From Bradyrhizobium sp. CCBAU 53340 (GTDB lineage: Bacteria > Pseudomonadota > Alphaproteobacteria > Rhizobiales > Xanthobacteraceae): 64,000 nucleotides of DNA. The notes beneath the pieces are model-generated. The model saw only the letters and a program-made list of their open reading frames with translations. It made no database searches and was not told where the DNA came from. Position numbers and translations under genes: made by a program. Shown here in pieces: positions 23,796-31,861 of this stretch (within the stretch, counting starts at the first letter, position 1; the number at the start of each line of letters is the position of its first letter). The stretch is from NCBI RefSeq assembly GCF_015291645.1, contig NZ_CP030055.1, positions 1,116,001 through 1,180,000 of the forward strand, read 5' to 3'.

Positions 23796-24545
23796 ATGTC
23801 TTTTTTCAGAAGCCGAGCCCTGTGCGCGGCAGGCCATGACCATTCAAGCGCAAGGCGAGCTTGTGTCCTTGCTTCCATACTCTGGGCCGCCTGCGCCGTC
23901 CCCTTCGCGAGCACCGCGTCTGCTCAATGCGCAGCCCGCGATGTGTTGCAGAACCAGCTGAAGTTCAAGACGCGCCCGGCCCCGGCGTCCCAACAGCCGA
24001 TCAGCTCCGCTCGCGAGGTTGCGACATGGAAGACGATCACGATAGGGACCTTCGTCGACCCTCTTGCGCTGCGCAACGAGCTCGATAGCAGGGGCTGCAA
24101 TGTCGGTGGTCAGGCCGCTGAAATCCTGGCCCGGCCGTCGTTCACGACCAGCCCTCGCACGGCAAATGTGGAGCTTGTCGATCTGTCGCCAGCCCAGCTC
24201 GGGTTTACGTTCGGCACCGTGACCTTGGCGAGCGTTTACGCACGCGCCCGGCAGCTTGGCTTTGAACTTGCTGCGGCCGAAGTCGGCCCGCAATTGCGTA
24301 TCCAGTATCTGGACCAGCCCATCGGCGAATTTCTCATCATCGGAATGGAGCCGATCAAGACATGGGGCGGCGAGCCAATCATTCTCAATGTGGCAAATGG
24401 CGGCGCCGGATTGATCCTGATCGGCCAGGATGGTCGGGCCGACGCAGATGTCCCCGTGACATCTCGTTTCATTTTCGCGCGATCCCCTCAGCCGGCAGCC
24501 AGTGCCGAGCTGACCGGATCCGTCGCGGCATTTCTGCCGCCGTGA
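23796..24545 (+). CDS. Exported protein of unknown function
   Basis: A 249-residue protein with a long N-terminal region ending in a Sec-type signal (ACVLASILWAACAVPFASTASAQ, cut near residue 44). The mature part starts CAARDV and has no motif I recognise. It has two blocks of mixed alpha/beta character, including FGTVTLASVYARARQLGF and FLIIGMEPI, the latter followed by hydrophobic strands (IILNVANGGAGLILIG). There is no membrane anchor after the signal. No good ribosome site precedes the ATG, and the upstream structured region may control it. Codon use looks normal for the genome. Periplasmic location is inferred; function is not known. Confidence 0.65.
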   Translation: MSFFRSRALCAAGHDHSSARRACVLASILWAACAVPFASTASAQCAARDVLQNQLKFKTRPAPASQQPISSAREVATWKTITIGTFVDPLALRNELDSRGCNVGGQAAEILARPSFTTSPRTANVELVDLSPAQLGFTFGTVTLASVYARARQLGFELAAAEVGPQLRIQYLDQPIGEFLIIGMEPIKTWGGEPIILNVANGGAGLILIGQDGRADADVPVTSRFIFARSPQPAASAELTGSVAAFLPP

Positions 24546-25002
24546 TCGAAGCGATTGCCGCTATCGAGGCGAAATTTGGCATCGTAAACGCGCAAACGAT
24601 CGCTCTCGGTTTGACATGATCCAGCGAGGACGGAGCACCCTCTTTCAGGCGATGTCGGATGTTGACCCATCGGCGAATGGCGACACGTGCCATCGAAGTC
24701 CGCTTAGCGGGCCGCATCGGATCCCATTTGTTCTGCCAATGGCCATCAGCGATGCGGTGTAGCTGTCCACTGAGGTCCGCTTGGGATCGCGGGCGGACCA
24801 GATTGACTGAAGTTTCTTCGCGTTTTGCCCCCAAGCCGACCTGGACTACCAATCCTGTTTCGTCTGCTTTGACCGAAACCGGACTTTGACTTCTGGCAAT
24901 TTTAACTCTTATCGGCCATCAATGTATCTCAGACGTTGAATTTGAGTAAACTCTCGCGCGCCTATGCTGACGCGCTTCAGAATCTTTGTCGGGAGACCGT
25001 TG
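24546..25002. other. Intergenic region without supported gene
   Basis: About 450 bp between the exported protein and the sterol desaturase-family gene. No reading frame here has a ribosome site or a recognisable product. It contains the partial direct repeats gtccgctt (near 24698 and 24776) and local purine/pyrimidine shifts, and looks like decayed intergenic DNA. The last 100 bases are AT-richer and probably contain the promoter of the downstream gene. Confidence 0.4.
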
Positions 25003-26133
25003 ATGGCTCAAGAAAGTTCGAGGCCGCGCATCGGCGAAGGCCGCATCGGCAGTTCTCTCTGCGCCGCGATCGGCGTGCTCAGCGTCGCTGCGGTGCTATG
25101 CCTGCGCTACCCCGCTTTTCTCACGACGCCTGAGCTGCGCGTCCATTACGACGTCGAGCTGCTCCGCCTCACCCTCGCGATCGCCATGGTCGTCGGTGCC
25201 TGGCTCGGCGTCATCGGAATCGTGCTTGGTGGCCCGCGGGTGCCCGCGACGATCGGCCTCAGCGGGCTTTTCCTCGCCACGCTGCTCGGCGGGCCCTACG
25301 TGCCGACACCGGATTTTCTCCAGCCGCGCTTCTATCTCGGCCTCGACTGGCTGGTGCTCGATCTGTTCTTCACCGGCGCAGCCTTCGTGCTGCTCGAGTG
25401 GGTCTTCCCCCGGGTGCGGCCGGAGCAGGGGCCGCTCAGCCCCGGCTGGAAGCTCGATCTCGCTTATTTCGGCGTCAACCACCTGCTGATCGGCATCTTC
25501 CTGGTGGTCTCGACACATTTTGCCCATGACTATTTCGCCTGGGCGATCAGCCCGTCACTGCAGGCGCATGTCGTGGCCCTGCCGGCGATCGTCCGCTTCG
25601 TGCTGGTGATCCTGGCGGCCGATGCAGTCGAATACGTCTCCCACCGCGCCTACCACGAGGTGCCGTGGTTGTGGCGAATCCATGCGGTCCATCATTCGCC
25701 CGAACACATGGACTGGCTCTCGGGATCGCGCCTCCATTTCTTCGAGCCATTGGCGACGCGCGCCCTGGTGCTGGTGCCGATCGTCCTGCTCGGCTTCCCG
25801 CAGGACACGATCTTCGCCTATCTCATTTTCATCTCTGTGCAATCGGTGCTGATCCATTCAAACATCAAGATGGATGTCGGCTGGCTGCGCTACGTGATCG
25901 TGACGCCGCAATTCCATCACTGGCACCACGCATCGGACGCCGAGGCCATCGACAAGAACTACGGGGCACACACGCCGCTGTTCGATATGCTGGGCAGAAC
26001 CTGGCATCTGCCCAAAGACCGCTGGCCGGTCAAATACGGTACGGTGAAGCCGATCCCCGGCGGCATGCTCGGCCAGTTCGTGCACCCCTTCGTCGGGCCG
26101 GTGAAGGAATTCCTCGAACATCGCAACCCATGA
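25003..26133 (+). CDS. Sterol desaturase/fatty acid hydroxylase family membrane protein
   Basis: A 376-residue integral membrane di-iron enzyme. Several hydrophobic helices precede the histidine clusters HRAYH, HAVHH and FHHWHH, which are the eight-histidine iron ligands of the family. The ATG at 25003 is preferred because GGGAGA sits 6 bases upstream; an upstream in-frame ATG (24964) lacks this. Likely reactions are hydroxylation or desaturation of a lipid such as a fatty acyl chain or hopanoid, but the substrate is unknown. It is convergent with the cytochrome cluster, separated by a hairpin at 26228-26262. A second family member lies at 45595. Confidence 0.88.
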   Translation: MAQESSRPRIGEGRIGSSLCAAIGVLSVAAVLCLRYPAFLTTPELRVHYDVELLRLTLAIAMVVGAWLGVIGIVLGGPRVPATIGLSGLFLATLLGGPYVPTPDFLQPRFYLGLDWLVLDLFFTGAAFVLLEWVFPRVRPEQGPLSPGWKLDLAYFGVNHLLIGIFLVVSTHFAHDYFAWAISPSLQAHVVALPAIVRFVLVILAADAVEYVSHRAYHEVPWLWRIHAVHHSPEHMDWLSGSRLHFFEPLATRALVLVPIVLLGFPQDTIFAYLIFISVQSVLIHSNIKMDVGWLRYVIVTPQFHHWHHASDAEAIDKNYGAHTPLFDMLGRTWHLPKDRWPVKYGTVKPIPGGMLGQFVHPFVGPVKEFLEHRNP

Positions 26134-26227
26134 AGCGTCCCGCCTTACTTGCGCCAAAAGCGGCCCTCGCCGGAGCGTCGCCTTTTGTCCCGATGATGGC
26201 GAGGCAAATCTCCATTGTGGGCGGGAG

Positions 26228-26262
26228 GCCCTCGCCTTCTGTTGCCCCAAAAAGGTGAGGGC
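26228..26262. terminator. Hairpin between convergent genes
   Basis: GCCCTCGCCTT (26228-26238) pairs with AAGGTGAGGGC (26252-26262), with one G-U, around a 13-base loop, between the convergent desaturase-family and cytochrome genes. No T tract follows on either strand, so it may be a Rho-dependent or mRNA-end structure. Confidence 0.5.
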
Positions 26263-26280
26263 CGAAACGTCGAATGATGC

Positions 26281-26877
26281 CTATCTGACGAAGCTGAGAT
26301 ACGATGCCAGTGCTTCGATCTCGTTCGGGCCGAGCGAGCGCGCAACGATGGGCATCGGCGTTCCCATGCCCGAATGATAACCCTGGCCCCACTGCTCGAG
26401 CCGCGCCTTGACGTAGAAATAGGCAAGGCCGCCGAGACGGGGAATCTCACGCACGCCCTCGGCGTTCGGGCCGTGACAGGCATAACAGGACGCGATGTTG
26501 GCTTCGGGAATGCCGTCCATATAGATGGCCTTGCCCTTCGCCATCAGATTGGCGTCGCCGTCATTGGCGGGCCTTGGCGGAATGGTTGCGAAGTAGGCCG
26601 CGAGATCGCGCGCATCGCGGGAATCGAGTGCGGCGACGGCGCCCCACATGTATTGTCTCGAGAAGGGATTGTCCCGGCTGTGGTCGCGAAAGCTCCGCAT
26701 CTGGCTTTCGAGATAGGCCGGCCGCTGCCCGGCCAGTCTTGGTGCCACCGTGTATCCTTGCGCCGACGTCCCGTGACACCAGGTGCAGTTGCGGACGTTG
26801 GCCCCGTCCCACGCCATCGCGGGGCCGATGCAGGCCAGCATTGCGAGCAGCGCTGTCTTCAGTCCGATGCGCTTCAT
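26281..26877 (-). CDS. Diheme c-type cytochrome (c4-like)
   Basis: A 198-residue exported protein with a Sec signal (LKTALLAMLACIGPAMA) and two covalent heme sites, CTWCH at 31-35 and CYACH at 131-135, one in each of two similar halves, as in cytochromes c4. Both halves have a RLAG/RLGG segment after the heme (APRLAGQRPAYLESQM; IPRLGGLAYFYVKARL). It should carry electrons in the periplasm. It is the last of four minus-strand genes (porin-cytochrome, Omp25-like, diheme, diheme), with 58 bases from the previous gene. Its partner oxidase or reductase is not encoded nearby. Confidence 0.87.
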   Translation of the reverse strand: MKRIGLKTALLAMLACIGPAMAWDGANVRNCTWCHGTSAQGYTVAPRLAGQRPAYLESQMRSFRDHSRDNPFSRQYMWGAVAALDSRDARDLAAYFATIPPRPANDGDANLMAKGKAIYMDGIPEANIASCYACHGPNAEGVREIPRLGGLAYFYVKARLEQWGQGYHSGMGTPMPIVARSLGPNEIEALASYLSFVR

Positions 26878-26935
26878 GACCTCTCGTCCCTGCGCAAGGT
26901 GGTTCGCCCGCTCTCTATGTCCGGCCTTGCGCCCC

Positions 26936-27598
26936 TCATTGCATGTAGCTCACATAGGCAGCCACGGCCTCGACCTGCGATCGCGACAGATTGTGCGCCG
27001 TCGGTGCCATGATCGCGGAGGTATCGACCGCCGATCCCTGACCGCGCTCCTTCGCCCAACCGGTGAGCTGACCCACGGTGTATTCGTAAAGTTGGCCGGC
27101 CAGCCGCGGAATCTCGTTCTGCCCCTTGCCGTCGCTGCCATGGCAGGCGGCGCATGCCGGCACGTTCGATTCGGGAAGGCCTTCCTCGTAGATGCGCTTG
27201 CCGGTCGCCGACGATCCCCTCGGCGCGCCGCCGATCGGCTTGGGATCGAGATTCTTCAGATGCGTCGCAAGCGCCTCGATCATCCCAGGGCTCAGCACGT
27301 GAGCGACATTGGCCATGACGGGATTGGTGCGCCGGCGCTCGATGAAGGCGCGAAGCTGGTTCTCGAGATATTGCGGCTGCTGTCCCGCCAGCCGCGGCAT
27401 CGGAAACCAGCCGCGATAGCCTTGCGCCGACAATCCGTGGCAAGTCTTGCAATATACGATCTTGGCCTCGAAGCCACCCCTTTCCTGCGCGTGAGATGTG
27501 ACGGAGCAGACCACGGTCAGGGCCATGGCGCACAGCACCGCATGCAAGCGACCAACGCGCCGCAACGATGTCCGCCTTGGTCCAAAGGCCGCGAGCAT
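26936..27598 (-). CDS. Diheme c-type cytochrome (c4-like)
   Basis: A 220-residue periplasmic diheme cytochrome with heme sites CKTCH (50-54) and CAACH (149-153). The signal peptide is the stretch LHAVLCAMALTVVCSVTSHAQ; the first 18 residues are Arg-rich, so a later start is possible, but the annotated ATG directly abuts the stop of the Omp25-like gene. It is closely related to the gene at 30275: both share the FPMPRLAGQQP-type and NPVMxNVAHVLSP segments. This indicates duplication on either side of the porin-cytochrome. Probable role: periplasmic electron shuttle. Confidence 0.87.
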   Translation of the reverse strand: MLAAFGPRRTSLRRVGRLHAVLCAMALTVVCSVTSHAQERGGFEAKIVYCKTCHGLSAQGYRGWFPMPRLAGQQPQYLENQLRAFIERRRTNPVMANVAHVLSPGMIEALATHLKNLDPKPIGGAPRGSSATGKRIYEEGLPESNVPACAACHGSDGKGQNEIPRLAGQLYEYTVGQLTGWAKERGQGSAVDTSAIMAPTAHNLSRSQVEAVAAYVSYMQ

Positions 27599-28375
27599 CT
27601 ATTGACCCGCCCACATGTGGAAGTTCACCCCGACCTTCACGACCTGGATCGACTGCCTGACGCTCACCGGCCCCTGGAAGACGTTGGCTTGATCGGCGAA
27701 GGTCGAGGTCCGGGTGCCGAACCCGTAGTAGTCGTATTCGAGATTGGCCGACCAGTGACGGTCGAAGGCCCAGTCGACGCCCGCGCCGGCGGTCCAGCCC
27801 CAGCGGTCCTCCAGCCCCCTGAAATCGAACGGCAGGCCGGTGAACGTGCCGCTGACCTCGTATTTGTCACCGGCCATCGCCGCGCCGGCCTTGCCATAGA
27901 GCAGGACATTATCGAACGCATAGCCGATGCGGCCGGTCACGCTGGTAAGAAACTCGGTTTTCGCGTCCACAATCGCGGTCTCGCCGGGATTACCGAGCGG
28001 GAGGGCGACAGACCTGTTGCTCCGCAGCGTTGCACCGGCTGCATCGCCCTGAATGCCGATGACGACCGAAGAGGAAGCAAACTGATAGTCGCAGCCGCCC
28101 TGGCCGCCAATGACGGCACCACGCGGCGAGGGGCTGACCGTGGTGACACCAACCGTGGAGCCGAGACCATTGAAAGAATCCTGCACGAGCTGCACGGGAT
28201 CAGTGATGTCCTTCTTCGCAAAGCCCGCGCCAACATGGATGCCGATATAGCAGCCCGTCCAGTTGAAGGGCGCCGCGACTGGAAGCGGAGCCTTCACGGC
28301 CAGATCGGCGGCAGACGCCGATCCTGCCAGCGCGACTGCGAAGGCTGCGAGATGAGCGGCAAGCAGTTTCTTCAT
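27599..28375 (-). CDS. Outer-membrane beta-barrel protein (Omp25/RopB-like)
   Basis: A 258-residue outer-membrane protein with signal MKKLLAAHLAAFAVALAGSASA followed by ADLAVKAP and the FNWTGCYIGIHVGAGF segment typical of rhizobial Omp25-type barrels. Alternating strands follow (GRIGYAFDNVLLYGKAGAA; FDRHWSANLEYDYYGFG), consistent with an 8-strand barrel. The C-terminus is VGVNFHMWAGQ rather than ending on the usual terminal aromatic. The start at 28375 has AAGGAGATTG upstream. Its place between the porin-cytochrome and the diheme cytochromes, with no gap to the latter, suggests a structural partner for electron transfer rather than the general surface porin. Confidence 0.85.
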   Translation of the reverse strand: MKKLLAAHLAAFAVALAGSASAADLAVKAPLPVAAPFNWTGCYIGIHVGAGFAKKDITDPVQLVQDSFNGLGSTVGVTTVSPSPRGAVIGGQGGCDYQFASSSVVIGIQGDAAGATLRSNRSVALPLGNPGETAIVDAKTEFLTSVTGRIGYAFDNVLLYGKAGAAMAGDKYEVSGTFTGLPFDFRGLEDRWGWTAGAGVDWAFDRHWSANLEYDYYGFGTRTSTFADQANVFQGPVSVRQSIQVVKVGVNFHMWAGQ

Positions 28376-28400
28376 CTGACAATCTCCTTTGCGGCGCGGC

Positions 28401-29957
28401 CTACAGGGCGAACCATGCGTGCAGGAACAGGGTGTTGTTGTCATGGGCGCCGACCGTGGTGCCGTTGAACTTGTTGTAGAAGGTGTATTGCAGTCCGATG
28501 CGGGCGTTGAACCATGGCCAACCGATCATCTTGCTGGCCCCGAACGGGATGTAGGCGATCTCGGCCGTCCAGCCGTTGGTGTCGGGGGTCAATGCCTGGC
28601 CGGTGACGGGGTCGGGCCCAAAGAGAAGCAAGTCGGACGTGCCCCAGACGTTGAAATACTGCCCGGTGAGAACGACACGGTTGTCGGCACCCAGCGCCAG
28701 CGAGGCCTGCAGCTTCATGCTGTTGAGCTGATTGGTCGGATTGGACGCAATGCCGAGAGCAGCGAAGCTCGCATCGAGGCGCTGGAACTCGCGGATGTAG
28801 CTGCCACGCAGGGTCAGCCAATAATCGTCGCCCTGATATTGATATTGCGCGTCGAAGCCGACGTCCGTGAATTTGTCCGATACCGGCAACACCGCAGTCG
28901 AACCCGATGCGAACGTCGTGTCGAACCACGGATGCACGTCGAAGAACCCTCCGAACGTGCCGACCATCAGCGTGTGCCGTCCCCAATGCGGCTCGATCGC
29001 CGCCCGCCAATAGGGTGCCACGCCGCCGAGCTGACCCGGAGTATCGAACGGATTCGCTCCGAGCGCATTCAGCGCGTGGAAGCCGATCGACTTGTATCCG
29101 GTGACTTCCAGGTAGAGCAGGTCGTTGATCATCGTATAGAGGCCGACACCGCCGACATGCGCCGCAAAGGTGCCCTCAAGCGTCGTGCCGGGGGGGCCTG
29201 CGGCCAGCGTCGATGCTGCGTAGGGGAATCCCCAGGCTGGTGTGGTGTTCCACAAATCCTGAACGGTCGGATTGTTGTTGGCGGTCACGCCGAAGACGAA
29301 ATCGAATGGCCCAACGCTCGCCGTGTTGGCATAGCGGACGTCGGTATTGTCCCATCCCCAGCTGTGGATGAACTGGTCCGCCGGCGTGCCTGAGAACGAC
29401 GACAGCGGGGTCGCACCGGCATATGTGTACTGGGCGAACGCGCCGATGTGATCCGTGATCGCGCCGCCCCAGAACACGCTGACGGGAGAGGCCACGATAT
29501 TGTCATTTGTCCTGAACGGCTCCGTTGGATCCGGAATGGTCGGTCCCTGGGTGCGCGTGTACCCTTCGATCGCCATGAACGAGATCGGCGGCACCCACTC
29601 CTTGCGGTCAGCATCGGCCTGCGATTCCTGCGGCAACGCCTTCACGTAGCCGCGGAGCTTGTCGAGTTCGGCGCGAGCCGCGCGCCCTCCCTCGGACGAG
29701 AATGGTGTAGTGCGAAACTGGCCGCCACCGGCGGTGTAGCCGAGCAATTTGAACCGGCGTCCATAAGGAGTCAGTGCGGGAAAGTCGGTGTGACATGTGC
29801 CGCAAGGTTGGCCCGTCTGGCGTGCGAAGCTCGGCAAGGCCTGCGCCGGCCTGGTCGAGCCGATCGTCAATGCGGCTGTTGAGAGAGCCGCTAACGCGAG
29901 TGCGGCGAAAAGCCACCTGCCATTGCTCGCGATGACATTGTAACCGTAGCCCCACAT
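28401..29957 (-). CDS. Outer-membrane porin fused to monoheme cytochrome c (Cyc2-like)
   Basis: A 518-residue protein. A signal peptide (about residues 14-40, ending RPAQA) is followed at once by one heme site, CGTCH (52-56), in SFARQTGQPCGTCHTDFP and then TPYGRRFKLLGYT. The remaining 400 residues are aromatic, strand-rich and barrel-like (WGGAITDHIGAFAQYTYAG; FDAQYQYQGDDYWLTLRGSY), ending TLFLHAWFAL. A heme domain next to a C-terminal barrel is the architecture of Cyc2 iron oxidases and related porin-cytochromes. The ATG at 29957 has a GGGA ribosome site; a longer start lacks one. It likely moves electrons across the outer membrane, direction and donor unknown. Confidence 0.78.
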   Translation of the reverse strand: MWGYGYNVIASNGRWLFAALALAALSTAALTIGSTRPAQALPSFARQTGQPCGTCHTDFPALTPYGRRFKLLGYTAGGGQFRTTPFSSEGGRAARAELDKLRGYVKALPQESQADADRKEWVPPISFMAIEGYTRTQGPTIPDPTEPFRTNDNIVASPVSVFWGGAITDHIGAFAQYTYAGATPLSSFSGTPADQFIHSWGWDNTDVRYANTASVGPFDFVFGVTANNNPTVQDLWNTTPAWGFPYAASTLAAGPPGTTLEGTFAAHVGGVGLYTMINDLLYLEVTGYKSIGFHALNALGANPFDTPGQLGGVAPYWRAAIEPHWGRHTLMVGTFGGFFDVHPWFDTTFASGSTAVLPVSDKFTDVGFDAQYQYQGDDYWLTLRGSYIREFQRLDASFAALGIASNPTNQLNSMKLQASLALGADNRVVLTGQYFNVWGTSDLLLFGPDPVTGQALTPDTNGWTAEIAYIPFGASKMIGWPWFNARIGLQYTFYNKFNGTTVGAHDNNTLFLHAWFAL

Positions 29958-30274
29958 AGCGCTTGTCCCGTTGCGCTTTGTTAACTTGGGATATTGCGAA
30001 CCGCTTCCATTATGAAGTAGGCCAGCACGCCGACGTTTCGCCAAGCGACATTCGCTGCGCGTTAGCAGTTTTCAAATCTCGCGAGACATTTCAGCAACGT
30101 CAGATGCATACGCTTGTAGGAAGCGCTTGCATAAGGCAACAGATTACCGCGGAGGTTGGCATTAAATTACCGCACCTCGCGCTTTTGAAAAAATCATCGC
30201 CACGCTCGACGAAAATCAACTGGACCAAAGCTCGTTGCCGCGCGTAGCGTGCGCTCATCAAAGCGGGGGCGCTC
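29958..30274. other. Divergent intergenic region of the cytochrome cluster
   Basis: About 317 bp between the porin-cytochrome (minus) and a diheme cytochrome (plus). It is AT-richer than its surroundings and must hold both promoters. I looked for an FNR/FixK box (TTGA-N6-TCAA); TTGCATAAGGCAA at about 30127 and TTGAAAAAATCAT near 30185 resemble one but have spacing five, so no call is made. Confidence 0.45.
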
Positions 30275-30919
30275 ATGAATCTGCAATCATTTGTGCGGAT
30301 GGCGGCCACGATCGTCGTCACCTCGATGTCGACGATCGCGCAGGCGCAAGATAAAGGCGCGCAAATACCGGCGCACGACCTCAGGGCAAAGACGGACTAT
30401 TGCAAGACTTGCCATGGCATCGACGCGCAAGGTTTTCGCGGATCGTACCCAATGCCGCGACTGGCGGGGCAGCAGCCGGAATACATCGAAAATCAATTGA
30501 AGGCCTTCGTCGAGCACCGTCGCAGCAACCCCGTGATGTTCAACGTGGCCCATGTACTCAGCCCGGCGATGCTGGCGGCGCTGACCACGGAATTCAAAAA
30601 CCTGAATCCAAAGCCGCTGGGCGGGGCACCGAAGGCGGATGCTGCCGAAGGGAAGAAGATTTACGAGGAGGGCGTTCCGGACGCCAATGTGCCGCCCTGC
30701 GCATCCTGTCATGGCCCCGAAGCCAAGGGCGATGGGCAGTTTCCCCGCCTCGCGAGCCAGCTCTACGACTACGTGATCAGAAAGCTGACGAACTGGGACA
30801 AGGAGCGTGGGCAAGACAAGGCCAATCCCGACAGTTCAGCGATCATGCAGCCGATTGCTCACGAGTTGACGCCGGCGCAGATCAAATCTGTGGCGGCCTA
30901 TGTCAGCCGACTAGAGTAG
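30275..30919 (+). CDS. Diheme c-type cytochrome (c4-like), divergent paralogue
   Basis: A 214-residue periplasmic protein with Sec signal (ending STIAQAQ, about residue 25) and heme sites CKTCH (43-47) and CASCH (142-146). Most of its segments match the gene at 26936 (PMPRLAGQQPEY, NPVMFNVAHVLSPAM, SSAIMQPIAHELTPAQI), so it is a duplicate transcribed away from the porin-cytochrome. Its own promoter would be in 29958-30274. It probably serves the same electron route or accepts electrons under other conditions. Two hemes per protein and total length match c4 cytochromes. Confidence 0.88.
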   Translation: MNLQSFVRMAATIVVTSMSTIAQAQDKGAQIPAHDLRAKTDYCKTCHGIDAQGFRGSYPMPRLAGQQPEYIENQLKAFVEHRRSNPVMFNVAHVLSPAMLAALTTEFKNLNPKPLGGAPKADAAEGKKIYEEGVPDANVPPCASCHGPEAKGDGQFPRLASQLYDYVIRKLTNWDKERGQDKANPDSSAIMQPIAHELTPAQIKSVAAYVSRLE

Positions 30920-31018
30920 TTCAACGCACTGCAACTTGCTGGCGCTTGCAAGGCCCTCTGGCCACGGCGGCTTCAATGTCGTCTTCCGGAGTGAGACCGG
31001 CCGACGCTTTTCAGCGAT

Positions 31019-31861
31019 TTATAGCCGCTTGATGGCGACAACCTCGCTGCCCGCCTGCTTGATCCGCGCAATGGCCGGCTCGATTGGCTCGATCACCGTC
31101 GCCATGTGATGCGCGTTGGCATGAACCATGGTGCTGGCATCGCGCACGATCGCGACGTGGCCCTTCCAGAAGATCAGATCGCCGCGCAGCAAGCTGCTCC
31201 GCTCATGCGGATCCAGCGCGCGGCCGAGGCCGGCCTGCTGCATATCGCTGTCGCGCGGGCAGCCGGTGCCTGATGATGTCAGCGAGACCTGGACAAGGCC
31301 GGAGCAATCGATGCCGAGGCTGCTCTTGCCGCCCCAGAGATAGGGCGTGCCTACAAAACGCTCGGCGACCGCGACGAAATCAGGTTCGCAATGATCGAGC
31401 GGCGAAAGATGGGTCTTCGGCACGAACGTGCCCTCGCGCGTGACGACGAACATGCCATCTTCGCGCACGATCGCGAGCTTCGATCCCAGCACGAGCGTGT
31501 CGGTTGGCGGCAGCTTGATCGAGGGGCCGGGGAAGGCAAGCGTCCGCAGCGCGCTGACCTTGTGGGTGGGCGCGACCACAGGCTTCATCAGCGCCGACTC
31601 CGGCAGCCAGCCGACATAGCCGTCGGAGCCAAGCTGGCCCCAGACCCAGCCCTCGCCGTTGCGGTCGTAAACCGTCACGCGCTCGCCGCGCAGCGCTTCC
31701 GTCATCAGCATCGCGTTCGATGACGGCTGCTCGCGGACCGGTGCGATGGGGGCGATCACCTCGAACTCCTCGCCGGTGACGAAGCGTTCGGCCTGCACCT
31801 TGCCTTCGAGATATTTCGCGGCGAGATCGCCGCGCGCCGGTGTCAGCCTGATATCATGCAT
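31019..31861 (-). CDS. NlpC/P60-family cell-wall hydrolase with SH3 domains
   Basis: A 280-residue peptidase of family C40. N-terminal SH3-like repeats (about 30-155; GVGQLGSDGYVGW-type segments such as GEGWVWGQLGSDGYVGWLP) precede the catalytic domain. The nucleophile is Cys186 in GIDCSGLV, and the catalytic His is His235 in KGHVAIV. Such enzymes cut gamma-D-glutamyl-diaminopimelate bonds in peptidoglycan stem peptides. There is no obvious signal peptide, as in cytoplasmic YkfC-type recycling enzymes. It overlaps the aminopeptidase gene by 8 bases, so they form a two-gene operon that could degrade imported muropeptides to amino acids. Confidence 0.9.
   Translation of the reverse strand: MHDIRLTPARGDLAAKYLEGKVQAERFVTGEEFEVIAPIAPVREQPSSNAMLMTEALRGERVTVYDRNGEGWVWGQLGSDGYVGWLPESALMKPVVAPTHKVSALRTLAFPGPSIKLPPTDTLVLGSKLAIVREDGMFVVTREGTFVPKTHLSPLDHCEPDFVAVAERFVGTPYLWGGKSSLGIDCSGLVQVSLTSSGTGCPRDSDMQQAGLGRALDPHERSSLLRGDLIFWKGHVAIVRDASTMVHANAHHMATVIEPIEPAIARIKQAGSEVVAIKRL

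Noticed and set aside
24546..25002. Pseudogene or transposase remnant
   Set aside because: Some short repeats look like decayed sequence, but no frame or motif allows a family to be named.
26228..26262. Intrinsic terminator for the cytochrome operon
   Set aside because: The hairpin is real but lacks a T tract on either strand, so it is listed as a hairpin with lower confidence.
30120..30200. FNR/FixK-like boxes near the cytochrome genes
   Set aside because: Half-sites are spaced by five, not six bases, so they do not fit the binding-site geometry.
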